DNA of 64,000 bases from Anas platyrhynchos (Eukaryota > Chordata > Aves > Anseriformes > Anatidae), in assembly GCF_047663525.1 (NCBI RefSeq), contig NC_092589.1, forward strand, positions 56,849,501-56,913,500. The letters are read 5' to 3'. Below are positions 38,761 through 52,047 of this stretch, one piece after another. The position numbers and the translations under genes were made by a program. Numbering within the stretch: position 1 is the stretch's first letter; each line of letters begins with the position of its first letter. The notes below the pieces were generated by a model that was not told the DNA's origin, ran no database searches, and worked only from the letters and a program-made list of their open reading frames with translations.

Positions 38761-40180
38761 AATTAAATTATTCTTGTAGCATAAATTAATAGTGTGATCT
38801 GGATAAAGCGCTTTTGATTTCCCATTTAGAGTATTTCTAAAAGTGCCACGTTTGTGCCAGAATTTCAGTCTGTAGGTCAACCTGCCTTTTAAAAATACCT
38901 GACTTCTCAGTGAATTTAGTTGCTTATCACAGCTTTCTGCAGTGATGTTCTGCAATAATGGGATGGTTCAAACATTGCACAGAGAATAAAATCAACTATG
39001 CAACTAATAGTTCTGTGAGCTGGGGAATTCATAGCATAATTGGCAGGGTTTCATAGCATAACTGTCACATCTTATTCCTATAGCAATTTCATCTCTGTCT
39101 GAGGATTTTTGCAAGACACAAACCATTAAGCTAATACTCTAAAAACAGGAAAGCTCATTAGCAGCTCTAGGGAAGGGGGTGAGATGGGTGCTGAAGGTGC
39201 CGGTCATTAAGGTCTGAGAGAAAAGGAAGTGTGAAAGTTGCTAGGAAGAATTACTCTACATGCACTCTGCCTGTGCTCGGGAAAAATCCCATCATTTTTG
39301 TATACCTAGCATTTCTTCCTCATCAGTGAGAGCCACAGTGAGTAAAGCAAACAGGCCGATGTAGCGGGCTCAGCTGAAAGTGTCAGCCTGCACTTCAGGC
39401 AGTGGATTACAGATAATGACTCTCAGATGACCAGTAGCTCCGTGGCCTAATATATACAGCTTACTTGTTAGGTGTTGACAGCAGCCTTTTCCAGCAGGCC
39501 TCGGTAGACATTCATTTTAAGTTTCGAAAGTGACTGTCCCTGCCTGCAACAGGCCGTTTTTGAAGGTTATAAGTGGGAGATAGATGGCCACTTTCTGTCA
39601 AGATAATGGGAATTTTGTGTCAGAGCCCTCTCCGTGCATACGGAAGACTGTCCCTGGGATTTTCTGCATGCATGCCCTCTCGTGTATGCAGTACATTAGC
39701 GCTTACTGTATATATCAAAATTTGGCACTGCTGTATCTCTCTAAACATTGCATTAATCCATCTGTCTGTCACCATAGTAACAAGGCTCCCTATTGATGAC
39801 TGAAGACGAGCTGAACCATTACAACTAAATGTGCATGGTTAAAAAGAAGTGAGGAAGCTCACTTGGTGTGAGCTACAGGGACACTGTGGACATATGGTAG
39901 AAAATGGGCTAATTAATGCTCTCTATGCATTATTTTTATTCATGGTCATCCTAAATAAAGCCTATTGCTAAAACAGTCCTTAAATCTGATCTTTGCTTGC
40001 TCACATTTACTTATTACAATTTCTGAAGAAGTCAACATTAAAAAATGTGTATTTTTTCAGAAGTTTACATGTTCTGTGGTACAGATATCTCCCAGAGGGT
40101 GGAAAGATGAAATGAATAACTTAAAGATCCCAAGTACAAAGCAGACCAGAAATGTTGCTGAATATTTCACGGCACATATT

Positions 40181-40202
40181 CTCTCTCTCTCTCTCTCTCT
40201 CT
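40181..40202. repeat. (CT)11 microsatellite
   Basis: Eleven perfect CT units; no element is associated with it. Confidence 0.95.
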
Positions 40203-40670
40203 CAATTCCATGCTTGTAACATTGCCAAAGTAAAATCAGTAAAGTGCATGCATTCATTAAAGGATCAATGTCTAACTGAACACTGGTAGTTAGTTGGACC
40301 TGAGATTTTTTTGAGAACCATAATGTTGTGGAAACTCTGACATGAATTACTGTACTTTGTAAATCATTCTTAGACAATGAATTTCCATTTTTTATTACTC
40401 TGGCGCCATGCATGCTATTAATGGTAGACTCGAGTCTATAATTCTATTAGGCTATAAAGAGGTCTTTGGTTTTAGACCAGAAATAAAGCTTAAAACTAAC
40501 CACTGGCATCTCATCTCCTTCTGCGTTTGTTGGACAAGGCTTTTTGTTCTCTAGAAAAATGCTGTGTATTTTTTGACCCTCTGCAGACCTTCTTTTCTAA
40601 GCATCTCTGCTTTGCTCACAAAGTTAACACTTAAAGACAGCTACAAAATAGATAAAACAAGTGACTAGAG

Positions 40671-40688
40671 AAAAAAAAAAAAAAAAAA
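40671..40688. repeat. A18 homopolymer
   Basis: Eighteen A preceded by GTGACTAGAG. There is no AATAAA within 30 bases upstream, so it is not retrocopy-like. Confidence 0.85.
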
Positions 40689-43600
40689 CAGGAATACTTA
40701 ATTTTAGAAGCGCTTTGCAGCATTCACAGAACTGAAAGTATGATTAATTAATTATTTTTTTTAACGTCAGGATTTCCAGCTCTTTGAAATCTGTTTTAAG
40801 CTACGGCCCTGTTACAACAAGCCCTTGGGTCAGGATGTGGCTGACCAGGCCATTTTATCTGCCCCACAGGAGCCTCATTAGTCAGGAGGTCAGCTGGGGG
40901 CATTGCTCCCAGCATGAGGGTGCAGGCTGCATGCACTTGCCCACGTGCTGGATGGATGTGTATCAGGTACATTTTATGACATCTGGTGTCATGCCGGGCA
41001 AACACAGGGATTTTGCTCTGTTAGAGGGTATATGAATCCCCAGAAGGTCTAAGTCAGCTGGACCTATTTGACAAAACAGAGAGGTGCAGAAACTTCCAAC
41101 CAGCCTAGGGTTTCTGATTCACTGCTGACATTTCAAGTGCTTTCTGCTCAGCAAGAGGGAGGGAGGAAACAAAAAAAAAACTAACAAAACCTCTTCAGAT
41201 GAAGACAGGTGATCTCTTGAACTGATAGGAAAGAGTACTGCTGCCTGATATGAAGTAGAGGAGAGTTGCAAGGAAGAAGGAATAACTGAAGAGAATCTTC
41301 CTAGTTTTATCTTTGACAGAAAATTAAACATTAATTCTGAAATTTATAAATTCCAGGGTTGTAGCATTTGCTGCTCTGGATGGACAGGGACATGACAACC
41401 TTATCTGGCCTCATATATCTTTGGGGGTACAAAAGTAGCACCTAGACATGCAGATGATGTCTACTGGTGATGTACACTATAATCTAGCTTGCCTTTGCTC
41501 AACATAGTACTCCACCTCCATCCCTGGGTGCAGCAGGCCCTCCAGGACAGCAAAGAGCTACAGCCACAGCCACAATTTCTCAGACTTCCTCTAGCAAGCT
41601 AAGCTTTCAAATGTTCAAGCAGCAGTGTAACATATGTTCCCCTAAAAAAATGAATTTCAATCAGTTTATTATATAAACAATCTTACAGTACAGTCAAATG
41701 GAGTTGCTAGGGATGGGAGGAACTTTGGTTTATACTTACAAAAATATACATTTTAGTAACTTTTAAATTGTTAACCATTGGGCTAAAATACAAAATTTAA
41801 AAGCCTTACCAATTAAAAACTTCAGTATTCCCTCTCTAACTCAATATTGAATAAAGCATATATTTAAAAAAAAAAAAAAAGCAACAAGTGTTTTTAATAA
41901 TTTTTAGAAATTACAAAATCTGTGGTTTCTTTTAAGCTGAATTTTGCAAAATTTCACTCTCCAGTGAATTCCTTTCCCTCTTGAAAACTCTTGAAATCTA
42001 AAAACTTCCTTCAAACCATACCATTGCAATAAAAACTCATTTCAAATCCTGACCTAGCACAAGAGAGTTATGTCCTTGCCAGCTGTATTTCTGTCTTCAA
42101 GCTATGCAGTACTTATGTCCTCTCACTACAGATGGGAGGAATTGAGTGTCTATAGGAGACATGCTTCTGCCCTGCCCATACGTTTGGCTGCTATTCATCT
42201 GAGATGGTGCTTGTTCACATCCATTTCAGTCCTCAGCCACTCAACAGAGAGAAGGGATTTCATGATCAAAGATTTTATTGAAGCAACACAGTACTGCTCT
42301 TTGTGTACTTGTTTTTTGGCCAGCTGGGATTCCTGCTGCAGCATTCCTATGTTTCCAGCTGTCTAATGCTGATGCCCTCTCCCAAAATTTAATTTTATCC
42401 TTGTGCTGTGTGAACTGTACTCCAAACGCACACAGAGGCATCTTTGGTGCATTTCAGGTAAATGTTCAGACTAACAGCTCCTGGGGATATCGGTCAGGCT
42501 GGACTTCAGGACCTATGTTGCCTCTTCCCACCTGGAATAGACGCTTCTGCTTCCACAGCATCTCCCCAGGCTGCAAATTGCATGTTCTAGGCAGGTACTA
42601 GGTGAGGACTTGGGGGGCTCTTTGCATTGCTTTCCCTGATCTCAGCTCCAGGGCTGACATCCTCGAGTGGGATGGCAGGGAATATGGGCTGCTTTGGTCC
42701 AGAAGGGGTACGGGGTGGGCAGCAAAGCAATGGGATACCGTCCACATGCCTGAGAACTTGGTCTTTGTTCATATATGAGCCTTGACCACAAGCTTTGATG
42801 CTGGCCTGTGCAAAGAGCATTCCTGAACCTGCCACCTGCTCAGAGATAGGAGGAGAGTTAAGATTATGATGGTTAAGGAGATGGAGAGTTGTATACTTGG
42901 GGTGGGTTGGTGTGGAGGAGAGAATCTGGTGCTTTTCATGACTTTGAGAGTGGGTGGGAAAAGAAAGTGGGGGTCTTTTTGTGCAAAGAGGTGCTTTTGT
43001 GTTCCTAAGGAGGAGCAGAGGAAGGAAGGAAATTTGTGCTCAGGACTGCTTGGAGGCAGCAGCAGTGCTGAGATGGATATATATGGACTGAAAGACATAC
43101 ACTCATGGGAATAATCCATATCTAAGAGTTCACCACCTCTTTCATACAGAGATACATCAGGTCACAGGGGTTCTTGCAAAGTGTAGGAACTGGCATCTGA
43201 TGAGAGAAAGCAGGCCACGTGGACAGCGAGCTGAGGTCACGGTCACTTGCGACACTGCACATGTGCAGCTTGGCTGGGAAGGGGCACTTCATCCAAGATA
43301 AAAATGCTGCAATGCCTGAAATAAACACAGGCTTCCTGGCTTTGCAGAAGCCCAGGTTCTGCAAAGGGGGAGAGTGCCAGCTACCCACTTTGGAAGAGTG
43401 AAGAGCTGAAAATGACAATGATAGCTTCTCTCTTACTGCAATTATAAGCACCATAGAGAGGCAGCTGCTGGGAGTGTGAATCTCATCTTTTGTTCCCTGT
43501 AACAGGGGAATCCACACTGGGAAAAGAGCTGGCAACATTTTCAGTGTTGCTGAAGAAGGTTGTATGGGAATACAGGCATTGGACAGTGGCCTTGAAGATC

Positions 43601-43773
43601 TTGACTGCAAACAGACCCACCTTGGATCTGCGAAAGCTGAACTGCAGCAGCTGCCTCCTGAATATGCATGGGCGCCCAGATTGCTAGCGCTGAATGGCAG
43701 GTGCTAACTCAGACAGGCATCTTACATGTGGCTTCCTCTGGCCAAGAATTCTTGATTATCTGCTGCTCAGCTC

Positions 43774-43810
43774 AGATACAGAGCCCAGATATAGAGCCCA
43801 GCTATATAGC
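43774..43810. repeat. Imperfect tandem repeat of GATA(C/T)AGAGCCCA
   Basis: GATACAGAGCCCA, then GATATAGAGCCCA, then a diverged GCTATATAGC. It is a local tandem duplication of about 13 bases. Confidence 0.7.
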
Positions 43811-44815
43811 ACGGTGCCATGAAGACTGTTGGTTTCCAAGATGCAAAACCTCATAAGTCATGAAGCATTGGTTGTTGTCCTCAGAACAGTAAATAAATGA
43901 ATAAATAAAGAAACTCTACTTCATGTAAACGTAGAAGCTTTGGCAACATGTGGAGAGGTGACATCTGGGGATGACTTACCTGGACCTGGCAGGCTTGGAA
44001 GAGGCCTGAAATGCTGTCATGTTTTCCTGAGCTGTTGCACAAGGAGAAGGTACAGTGGCACCTGCAGCAAGGAAAACAACAGCAGGTGGGGTGTGCTCGC
44101 AGTGTGTGCTATGCAAAGGTTACCGGTGTGTGCTAGGCTTATTCTGAGCAACATGTTGTGGTTAGGTACTGTGGTTAGAGCAGACAATTGCTGAGTGTTC
44201 TGCATGGTGCATAATAAAGCTGTGGTAGGTAGAGAAAAAGCTGGTCTGTACCAGTTGGCCTGGATGAGAATCACAAAAAACAGGGGCTAAAGCAGGTTCT
44301 CATGAACACCATGAGCTACCTCTTCATGCCACTGGTAATTTGTTCCTTGACAGCATTCATGTGGACAACTCCTTCTGGTGCAGTTACTTCTGAAAGTGGA
44401 GAAATGCAGTTTTTTTACAGATGATACACCTCCAAGATTTTCTTCTATGTAATTTATTCCTAACAATCCACCTGCAACTTATCCCACGGGCTCCAGGTGC
44501 TTAATATTTCCTGTCTTGATATCATCGGCCCCTACTCCTCAGCTCTGAGCAGCCACCTGAAGCTTCAGCCATTGGCTTTACCGTCTCAGAGGCACACAGG
44601 GCTGACATCGTTTGCCTGAAGGACTCGGGCTTCTCATTACGTGTGTTTGGAAACTTCCTTCTTCTATGCATGCACACAGTTTATAAATTTCTACATGTAA
44701 ATATCTATTGAAGTTATCTCAAAGTTAAAAGGGGAGCCTATTTACTAGTAAATGAAGCTCTCCAAACTCAGACATTCACACAAGCAACCCCCTCCTGCAG
44801 TGTCATCCGTCCGTT

Positions 44816-44832
44816 CCCCCCCCCCCCCCCCC
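44816..44832. repeat. C17 homopolymer
   Basis: Seventeen C directly left of a short unique stretch and the fold-back at 44856-44904. It may be length-uncertain in the assembly. Confidence 0.85.
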
Positions 44833-44855
44833 GATATTGATGGTCACTTGAGGTT

Positions 44856-44904
44856 CTGTGGCTGAGAGACAACTGACGTAGGGTCAGTTGTCTCTCAGCC
44901 ACAG
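44856..44904. repeat. Perfect 22-bp inverted repeat, 5-base loop
   Basis: The left arm at 44856-44877 begins CTGTGGCTGAGAGAC. The right arm at 44883-44904 is its exact reverse complement and ends TCTCAGCCACAG. The loop is GTAGG. The right arm abuts the truncated 3' end of a minus-strand CR1. Perfect arms argue for a recent origin by a fold-back copying event. A small hairpin transposon or a hairpin RNA is less likely. Confidence 0.95.
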
Positions 44905-45230
44905 TTCCACCCAGTTCCACCCCCCTGCCATGGGCAGGGACACCTCCCACCAGACCAGGTTGCCCAAAGCCCCTATCCAGACTGGCCTTGAGCACCTTCA
45001 GGGATGGGGCATCCACAGCTTCTCTGAGCAGCCTCTGCTAATGCTCTCATCATGAAGAATTTGTTCCCTATATCTAATCTAAATCTACCTTCTTTTAGAT
45101 TAAAACCATTACTCTTGGCCTATCACTACACTTTATCATGGAGTACCCCCTCATCTTTCTTGTTAGCTGCCTTTAATTAATAGAAGGCTTTTATAAGTTC
45201 TTCACAGAAAGTATAAAGATTTCTCCAGTT
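44905..45230 (-). mobile_element. CR1 LINE fragment, minus orientation
   Basis: Read on the minus strand it ends in CTGCCCATGGCAGGG preceded by GGAGGTGTCCC. Upstream of that come GGATGCCCCATCCCTGAAGG, a lead-in with TTAGATTAGATATAGGGAAC, and a diverged part matching the end of the CR1 second open frame region (ATAGGCCAAGAG, GAAAGATGAGGGGGT). It lacks the usual tail after GGTGGAACTGG, where a small GTGGAACTGG duplication and the fold-back arm are found instead. No coding frame survives. The left limit is clear; the right limit is approximate. Confidence 0.9.
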
Positions 45231-45387
45231 TCTGCTTACAAACACTTGTGCTACAAATGAATATGTGGATTTCACAGAGGGAGGGACTCTGGTTACTGGT
45301 AAGCAATTTCATTGCCTTTACATCAAATCTGAGTTTAAATTGTTCTCCCAACTTTATTTTTTTCTGAAGCTAATGTTTCTGTTTTCA

Positions 45388-45410
45388 TTTTGTTTTGTTT
45401 TGTTTTGTTT
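45388..45410. repeat. (TTTTG)n pentanucleotide repeat
   Basis: About four TTTTG units in a T-rich neighbourhood. Confidence 0.85.
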
Positions 45411-47168
45411 CTGTTTTATTCCTGTTAGTATTATAAAGCTTTCAAGTGTAATCTTTGCATATTATTTATTGCATGAATAATTTTCTTTAGAATTCTGAAC
45501 GGATTTCTTGGATTTGATGCTTACAGTTTTATTGGTTTAAGATGTGATTATGTTACAGGCTGCCATTTGCTCATCAGAATTAATTTATATGAATGCTACT
45601 AGATTAGTATAAACTAATTATACAAAAAAAAAAATAATTATAAACTCATTCTCCTATTTTGGTGTGAAAAGCAGATGTTCTAAAGCCTTTACAAGTCATT
45701 CTCAAAATCTGGGTCAAAACTTTGTCTTAACCATATATGTAATCCCATGCCTTTTCCGTTCCACTAAGTTCGAAAAAAGAATTAATGGATAATAGTCTTA
45801 CAGGAAAAAATAGAAATATGTCTTATGAGGCCAACTTGGGCATATCTGAAGAATGCAAGCTTCTGAGAACACTTAAAAGTGAGCCACTGTACTCATTGTG
45901 GTATGAAATAAACTTCTATGAATTGAAAAGGACATTTCCATCTGAAAAAGTTGCATTCACTACTAGTATAAGTAATTGCTAAGTTTCTGATGTCACAAGC
46001 TTCTGAGAAGAGCAAAGCCCATCCATTTATGTGTTCGCAGAAATACGTGAATGAACAATGTAGTAAATAAATGAACAAAGACACAGGGAAAATGTGTTTG
46101 TTTTATGTCTCTGACCACACTTGTATATCATCTGTGTCACATTTCTGTTAATTGTCAGACTTCCTTTCTCTACTGCAGTGTTGTCAGCCGTATGATTCAT
46201 GAGTCATGTCTAGCCCTTTGTTGACAGAGCTCATTGAATATTCATATTTGAGAGTATAAAGTATAAGTTTCTTATTCCTTTGGGAGGAAAGGAGGTAGGC
46301 CTTCCAAATTCAACATTAATTTGGTCCTCACTGCACCCCTGTGTCTGTCACGGCTTATTGTCCTGAAAACAATAGCTTTCCTAGGTGTAAAATGACCTGT
46401 TCTCCCTTTTTATTTTTGCTCATTGTTTTATGGCAGAAGGTGGGGAAGAGAGATGGGTACAAAACCCAAGACCTTGCTGTTTGCTGGAGGAAAGTATATG
46501 TGGTGGGGGAAGGCAGGTGTAGAAGAGACATAAAGCCAAGTTGAAGGCAGGGAAAGGAATACGGGAAAGAAAAGAAGGGAGTGAGAGAAAAGCAATGATA
46601 CAATGCTGAATCTTCCCAGTTAATGACGTTGAATTGTGACAATGAGGCATTAAAGAGATTTTCAAAAGCAGTTAGCTCCATTTTCAGATGGCCTAGTTAA
46701 GCATTCAATGATGCAGATAGCCCCCCTCTGGGATTTTCAGAAGTCTCTAATGGCCTAATTCCTCCAAGGAAAACTGTTATGCGCTCTGTATTACTCTGCA
46801 TCAATGTGTTACGGATGTGTTCCACTGACAGCCATGGCTGCTTGAAGCGTGGAGTTCAAAACAGCGAAGCAGCCCACGACTGTAATTACAACGGAGGCTT
46901 TTCTCTAAATGAGCGTCATGCTCCTGCAGGAGCTGGGTGACAGCGCTTTCCTGCTCTCCACTGCAGAACACGAGCTGCCTTTCCACAGCACTGCAAGAGG
47001 CTCTTCGCTGGGGCAGCAGAGAAGAGAAAGGAAGCAGCAGCCAGGAAGCATGCACAGAGGTGGGGAGAAAAGGTCATAGATGAGATAAACTTGAGTATCT
47101 TTGTGGTTATGCTTTGATCTACCAAGAGTCTCGTCCCTTCTATAACCCACGGTAGGAAACAGGAGTTT

Positions 47169-47202
47169 AAAAAAAAAAAAAAAAAAAAAACAAAACAAAA
47201 CA
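47169..47202. repeat. A22 followed by (CAAAA)2
   Basis: Twenty-two A then CAAAACAAAACA, a form often seen in decayed poly(A). There is no AATAAA close upstream and no element body is recognised. Confidence 0.85.
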
Positions 47203-47350
47203 CCTGTAAAAGGGATATTATTTTAAGCAAGAGATATTATTTAAAGAACTCCAACCCAAAACATTTTTACTATTTTTACTGTTTTGGTTACTTAAAACAT
47301 TTGAAGTGGACAGCACCACATTAATTACAGGAGCATTTGCAGGTGTGTAC

Positions 47351-47368
47351 TGGTGGTGGTGGTGGTGG
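47351..47368. repeat. (TGG)6 trinucleotide repeat
   Basis: Six perfect TGG units, non-coding here. Confidence 0.9.
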
Positions 47369-48690
47369 CTTTTGTTGGTTTCCTTTCTCAATGGACTCAC
47401 ACAACGGTTTAAAGCATTGGTGAGACTTCCTTGCTCTCTCTAAAGACACTGTAACTTGCTCAAGTAAATAGGAAAAAGGGTAGAAGTTTCAGGTATAATT
47501 AAATTTTTAAAAGTTTCCTAAAAATCGATGAGAGAGAGAGAAAGACAAATTAATGCCAATGCTGTGGGGAGAACTTGGTCACTATATATTGCAGCAAGTC
47601 TTAATGATAAGCCTGAGCTTATCTAACAGTTCACCACCACCCAGCAGGGGAAGGTCGTGCTCTCCCTTCCTTTTCTGCTTTTAAGCTGTGTGTTGTCTCC
47701 TCACTTTTTGCCAGGACCTAGGGGATGCCTCTATGAGCAGGTCTGGCTAAGCCTGAAGTCCAGGGGCAGCCTAGCCCGATCCAACTGCTGGCTGCAGTCC
47801 TGCTCCCTGCCCCTTTGTTCTCCTCTTTCCTCTTTCACTTCCCTTTTGCAGGGCAATGTGTTCCTCCTGCCCCTCCCTTGTGACAGTCCTGGATGCTTTG
47901 TCATGTCCTCTGATGAGTAGTTCCAACATGATAAGGTGGCAGAAAATTAAGGGGAATTGAAAAAGAGAGAAAAAAAAAAAAAAAAGGGTATTTTTTCTGC
48001 TGATACCTCTGTGCCAAGACAGTTCAGCAAAAAACCTGATAAGCAGTGGAGAGACTGCAAGCGAGAGGGTGGAAATACACGAGTGGGTGGAAGGGTCAGA
48101 GGAGAGGACAGGACAACTGCCACCCTTCACCGTCAGTTTCGGAGAGTGTTATTCTCCTCATCACAAGGTTATTGTGATGGGAAGGGAAATCTAGGTTCCT
48201 TGCATCCGTTTCTCCCACAGGCACTTGTTTCAATATTGAATGTGCTGCACAGGAGAAGTGAGGCCTATCTCCAAGACAAGGAATTTCCAGTCCATGGAGG
48301 AGTCACCGAGAAAACAGAAAGCATATGTGCTGTGAGGAGTATACAGATGGGCATGACCCATGATCAAATGCTGACTTCTCTGAAAACTAAGCTCATTTCC
48401 TGTACGTATTGTGAAAAAGAAAGAAAAAAAGTGTGGTTTTAAAGAGGAAGTTTACAGCACAAACGGTAACGGTTTGGTGACCTGGGATTAGGATAGAGCT
48501 GTACAAACCCCATTAATCAAGAATCAGTAAAATATCCTTATTACAGACCTTTGGGGGAGTGTATAGAAATTTCTGTATAGCACCGACTGATAAAACGGAG
48601 CTGCTCTGCTTCAAGCAATGAGGAATGCGAGGCTCTTCACATGGCAGCAAAACTACAAACAAAATATAATTCACTCCACTACACTAATGC

Positions 48691-48714
48691 AGGATTTAAG
48701 ATTTAAGGATTTAA
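48691..48714. repeat. GGATTTAA tandem words
   Basis: GGATTTAAGATTTAAGGATTTAAG, three near-identical words in a row. It is a local slippage product. Confidence 0.7.
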
Positions 48715-49421
48715 GTAGGAAAATTATTTTCCTGGCTCATCATTTTATGTACTCCAACACTGATAACGGTGGAAATAGATTTTCCTCATGTAACTTCACT
48801 CTCTTGCTCCTTTCTTTTTCTTTACTTGCATGTTATGTGAACTTCCCAAAACTAACAAATTTTTTGTCTTTCTTTTGCTCAAATTAGTGCAAGAAGGACT
48901 CTTAAATAGGGTTAAAATACCACAGCGATGACCTCACACAACACTTGTGTTTGTTTTTTCAGTTGGAATTGTAAGATTTTGAGGCTGTATCTCCTGAACT
49001 TTGGAAGCAGTTATTGATTGTGGAAGCATGCCCAATTCTGGAAACTTTTGGATTTTAATTGCATTTTAAAGGAGAATTTTGATCTTCTTCTGCTGGAATA
49101 AATGAAAATATCCATAGATTCTGAATTCTATCCAAAGCAGTGAAGCCATATGCTAAGAAGCCAAAGTTGTAAGTTGAAAAACTGTAGAAATATTCCAGAT
49201 TATCTATGATTAAGCCATTTCAGACATTCAAGTTATAAATAAGTATTTTTCCAGTGCTTCAAAAGAGAAATTGACACATTGCTTTTTCAATAGCAGGACT
49301 TAAGAGACACTTGTAAGCTTTTTGAACCTGTTGAAGCTGATCTTGTCATAGAAGTAAGAACCTCTGTTTACTTTTTTGATTCTTTAGATAGTGACTCTGA
49401 TGTTCAGTGTCTCACTCTCAC

Positions 49422-49437
49422 TTTTTTTTTTTTTTTT
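49422..49437. repeat. T16 homopolymer
   Basis: Sixteen T after a CTCACTCTCAC tract in the intergenic region. Confidence 0.85.
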
Positions 49438-51974
49438 AATGTTCATCGTGCCGAATATCTAGTCTCTTAGGACTTAATGCACTGACAATTTTAAATTCAA
49501 TGGTCATGAGTTGGACAGTTTTCTCTGGGGATGTGGCCTATCTGAAAAACAAATCTGTCATTTCAAAGAAAGTTAGTGCTGTTGGTACTGAAGTTGTGTA
49601 CGTAATTTCATTTTCAGTTTTCTTGACCAAAAAACACAAAAAGTTATTTTATACTTTGCAAAATATTTAGCTTACATTTTTTAGAGAAATATAATGATTT
49701 TAACAAAATTAAGCATTTTATTTTTTTTAAAAATAGATAATATTAAAAGTAGAAAACTGATCTATTTAGCTTCTCAGAGGAGTAATGGGAAAACAAAAAC
49801 AAAATAACTTTTCCTCCAAAGCTGTTTGGCAACTTTTATGAAATTTAGTAATATTTCCAGTCTTACCCCAAACATTTTTAAGGAAATGAAGTACTTTCAC
49901 AAAAGGAATGGTTGGTATTGGTAAGAAGCTAAAATGATGGCTTGTTGGCCAAGCAGTGGTAGAGAGTTACTTTTGAAAAACATCAGTGAAAAATGAGAAA
50001 AAATGTTTGTTGAGGGGAAAAAGAAGAAAACTCTTAGTATTTCCAAAAACTAATTGTGAAAGATTTGAAAAATGTCCCTAGAAACCATGTCTGTGGCAGT
50101 GCCTTGATGTCTTTCCACCTGTGAGAATATTGGATCTTTCAGTTCAATACCTGCTATTTCCTCCTCTTTTTTCATTAGAAGTATTGGTTTGGCAATGTAG
50201 GATGTATGGAGTACAGACATCTTATGTTCAAAATTCTAAAATTTTTAATTTTGTGATTATTTAATCATTTAAATACCTGTTCTGATTATGTTTACACCAT
50301 TGTCAAGCTAATTCTGTCATGAAGCATGGCAACACTATACACATAAGGATGATTTTTCTCAGCAAATTAGCTGATGTTTTAAGATTTGCGCTTGTGACAC
50401 CTCCACACAGAAGACAGGGTAAGAGAGAGGAAGTTTCAGTGGTAACAACTCTTTCATTATCATTTTCTCAACAAAAAGATAGTTTTTTTTCTCTTCACTA
50501 AGTATCTGTGATATTCTTCCATTATTCCATTCTTCCATATTCTTCCGTTGCATGAGATCAACCTTGGTCACAGATAAGAAATCAGAAAAGTACATACCAG
50601 AACACGTGAGCCTACAAAGTTTTACAAATAGAGAACCTATTCGTTCTACCTACTGTGTTTATGATTTAATCTATTTGGTGCCTCAAAACAAGTTTCATTA
50701 ATATTGTGAATGAACTATAAGAAATGCTTTGAAAAATACCATCAAATGGTAACTATTAGTTGTATAAAAGACCTTTGTACAGGAGTTTTCAAGTGATATT
50801 AAAAGCAATTTTAAAAAGGTGTTGATACTGTCTTCACGTTATTTGCAAAAGGATCATACTCTGAATTCCTAGGCAGGACTGGTACTGATTAGGGACTGGT
50901 ACGGGCTTTCTGTGTGAAAAGTACCACGGGTAGTACTAATACAGTCAAAATACATTGCCAATTGAAAGTCGTAGAAGTTGGACTTCCACTCTTGAGTTTT
51001 ACTTTTCAAATTATCTGTTTGGGCACTCCTCAGATTCTTTTACATATTTCTCGCAATTAACATGACTGAAATTCACTTCACAACCACAGTGTCTTAAACA
51101 AAACCCAAGTGAAATGCCATGGAGTAGATAGCAGCTTGAATGAGGTGCTGGTATTGTTTGCAAATGTTTTGTTTCTGAAGAGTGTTTCTGAAATTAGCCG
51201 TGTGCTACCAATGAAGATAAGCCAACAATGACATTTTTACATAAACTGTTTGCTCTGTTTTCTGAATGCCTGAAATATTTCATAACCTCAGGAGAGAACA
51301 GAGCCGTTTCACATCATACAATCATTAATATTGTCAGAGTACAGATCTCCAGCGATGCGCTAATAAAAACCTGATGAAGACTGAAACACTTCTCAGTGAA
51401 TCACGTTTCTATCAGCAGCCTTCTGCTGGCGTGTATTGGTGCTGTATTCATGAAGACAAGAAGAAAGCTCACCAGTTGTTCATAAAGAACGTGTCAAAGA
51501 ACGAAAATTGTCTGTATATGTAAGTTAGGAGGTAGCAGGCAAACTGCTGGCAATAAGCGCTGGGGGGAGGAGGAGGGTATGGAAAGGAGTAGTGCAGCAG
51601 CACCTACTAGAAACAAATAAATAAAAAAGAAGGGGATGTCATCAGTCATTCTTTACGGATGAAGAATTAGTTTATTGAATTAAAGGGATAAATATCTGCA
51701 AAATGAGACGTGGAATTAGGAAACCGTTGCCCCCACACACCGCTGGCTTTTCGGTGTCTCCCTTAGGGCCAGCCCTCAGCCACGTGGGGCTGCAACAGAG
51801 CCCAATTTATTTGGAAATGTGACGGGCACACCTTGTGCCTGCTGGGGCTGCCGCGGCTGTGCCCAGGGCAGGGCAGGGCAGGGCTGCCCCGACCCGACCC
51901 GGGGGGATTTGGGGACGGGCGGAGCCGCCTCAGCGCCCCCACCGCTCCGCCCCGCCCCCCGCAGGGCTCGCGGG

Positions 51975-51993
51975 GCACGCCGGGAGTTGTAGT
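51975..51993 (-). promoter_or_regulatory. ZNF143/THAP11-type site, copy 1 (inverted)
   Basis: On the minus strand this reads ACTACAACTCCCGGCGTGC, very close to the known promoter element ACTACAATTCCCAGCATGC bound by ZNF143 (Staf) and associated with THAP11. It faces copy 2 at 52048, with about 54 bases between the two. Binding is inferred from the motif. Confidence 0.75.
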
Positions 51994-52047
51994 CCCCGCC
52001 GCCGCCCTCCCCTCCTTGGGGGCCGCCGGGCGGAGGGGGGCAGCCGA

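Larger units (their letters stand above)
34251..51839. other. Intergenic DNA between TMEM242 and ZDHHC14 promoters
   Basis: About 17.6 kb with no supported gene. It includes the GT/TA repeat at 34262-34310, poly(A) 37 at 34804-34840, (CT)11 at 40181-40202, A18 at 40671-40688, A15 at 41866-41880, C17 at 44816-44832, a fold-back and CR1 at 44856-45230, (TTTTG)n near 45388-45410, A22 at 47169-47190, (TGG)6 at 47351-47368 and T16 at 49422-49437. The longest open frames (43122-43610 minus and 47957-48442 plus) look random. The stretch at 38540-38760 may be a conserved regulatory element. Confidence 0.6.

Noticed and set aside
43122-43610. 162-codon open frame on the minus strand
   Set aside because: It is the longest frame outside the GC islands, but I see no recognisable domain, no splice or promoter context and no biased codon use. 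It may be chance or decayed repeat; a translated search would decide.
44856-44904. The fold-back as a microRNA precursor
   Set aside because: The arms are perfectly paired and only 22 bp with a 5-base loop. Known precursors are longer and imperfect.
47957-48442. 161-codon open frame on the plus strand
   Set aside because: It begins at a non-ATG codon, opens with a Lys-rich translation of an A-rich tract, and has no family resemblance.
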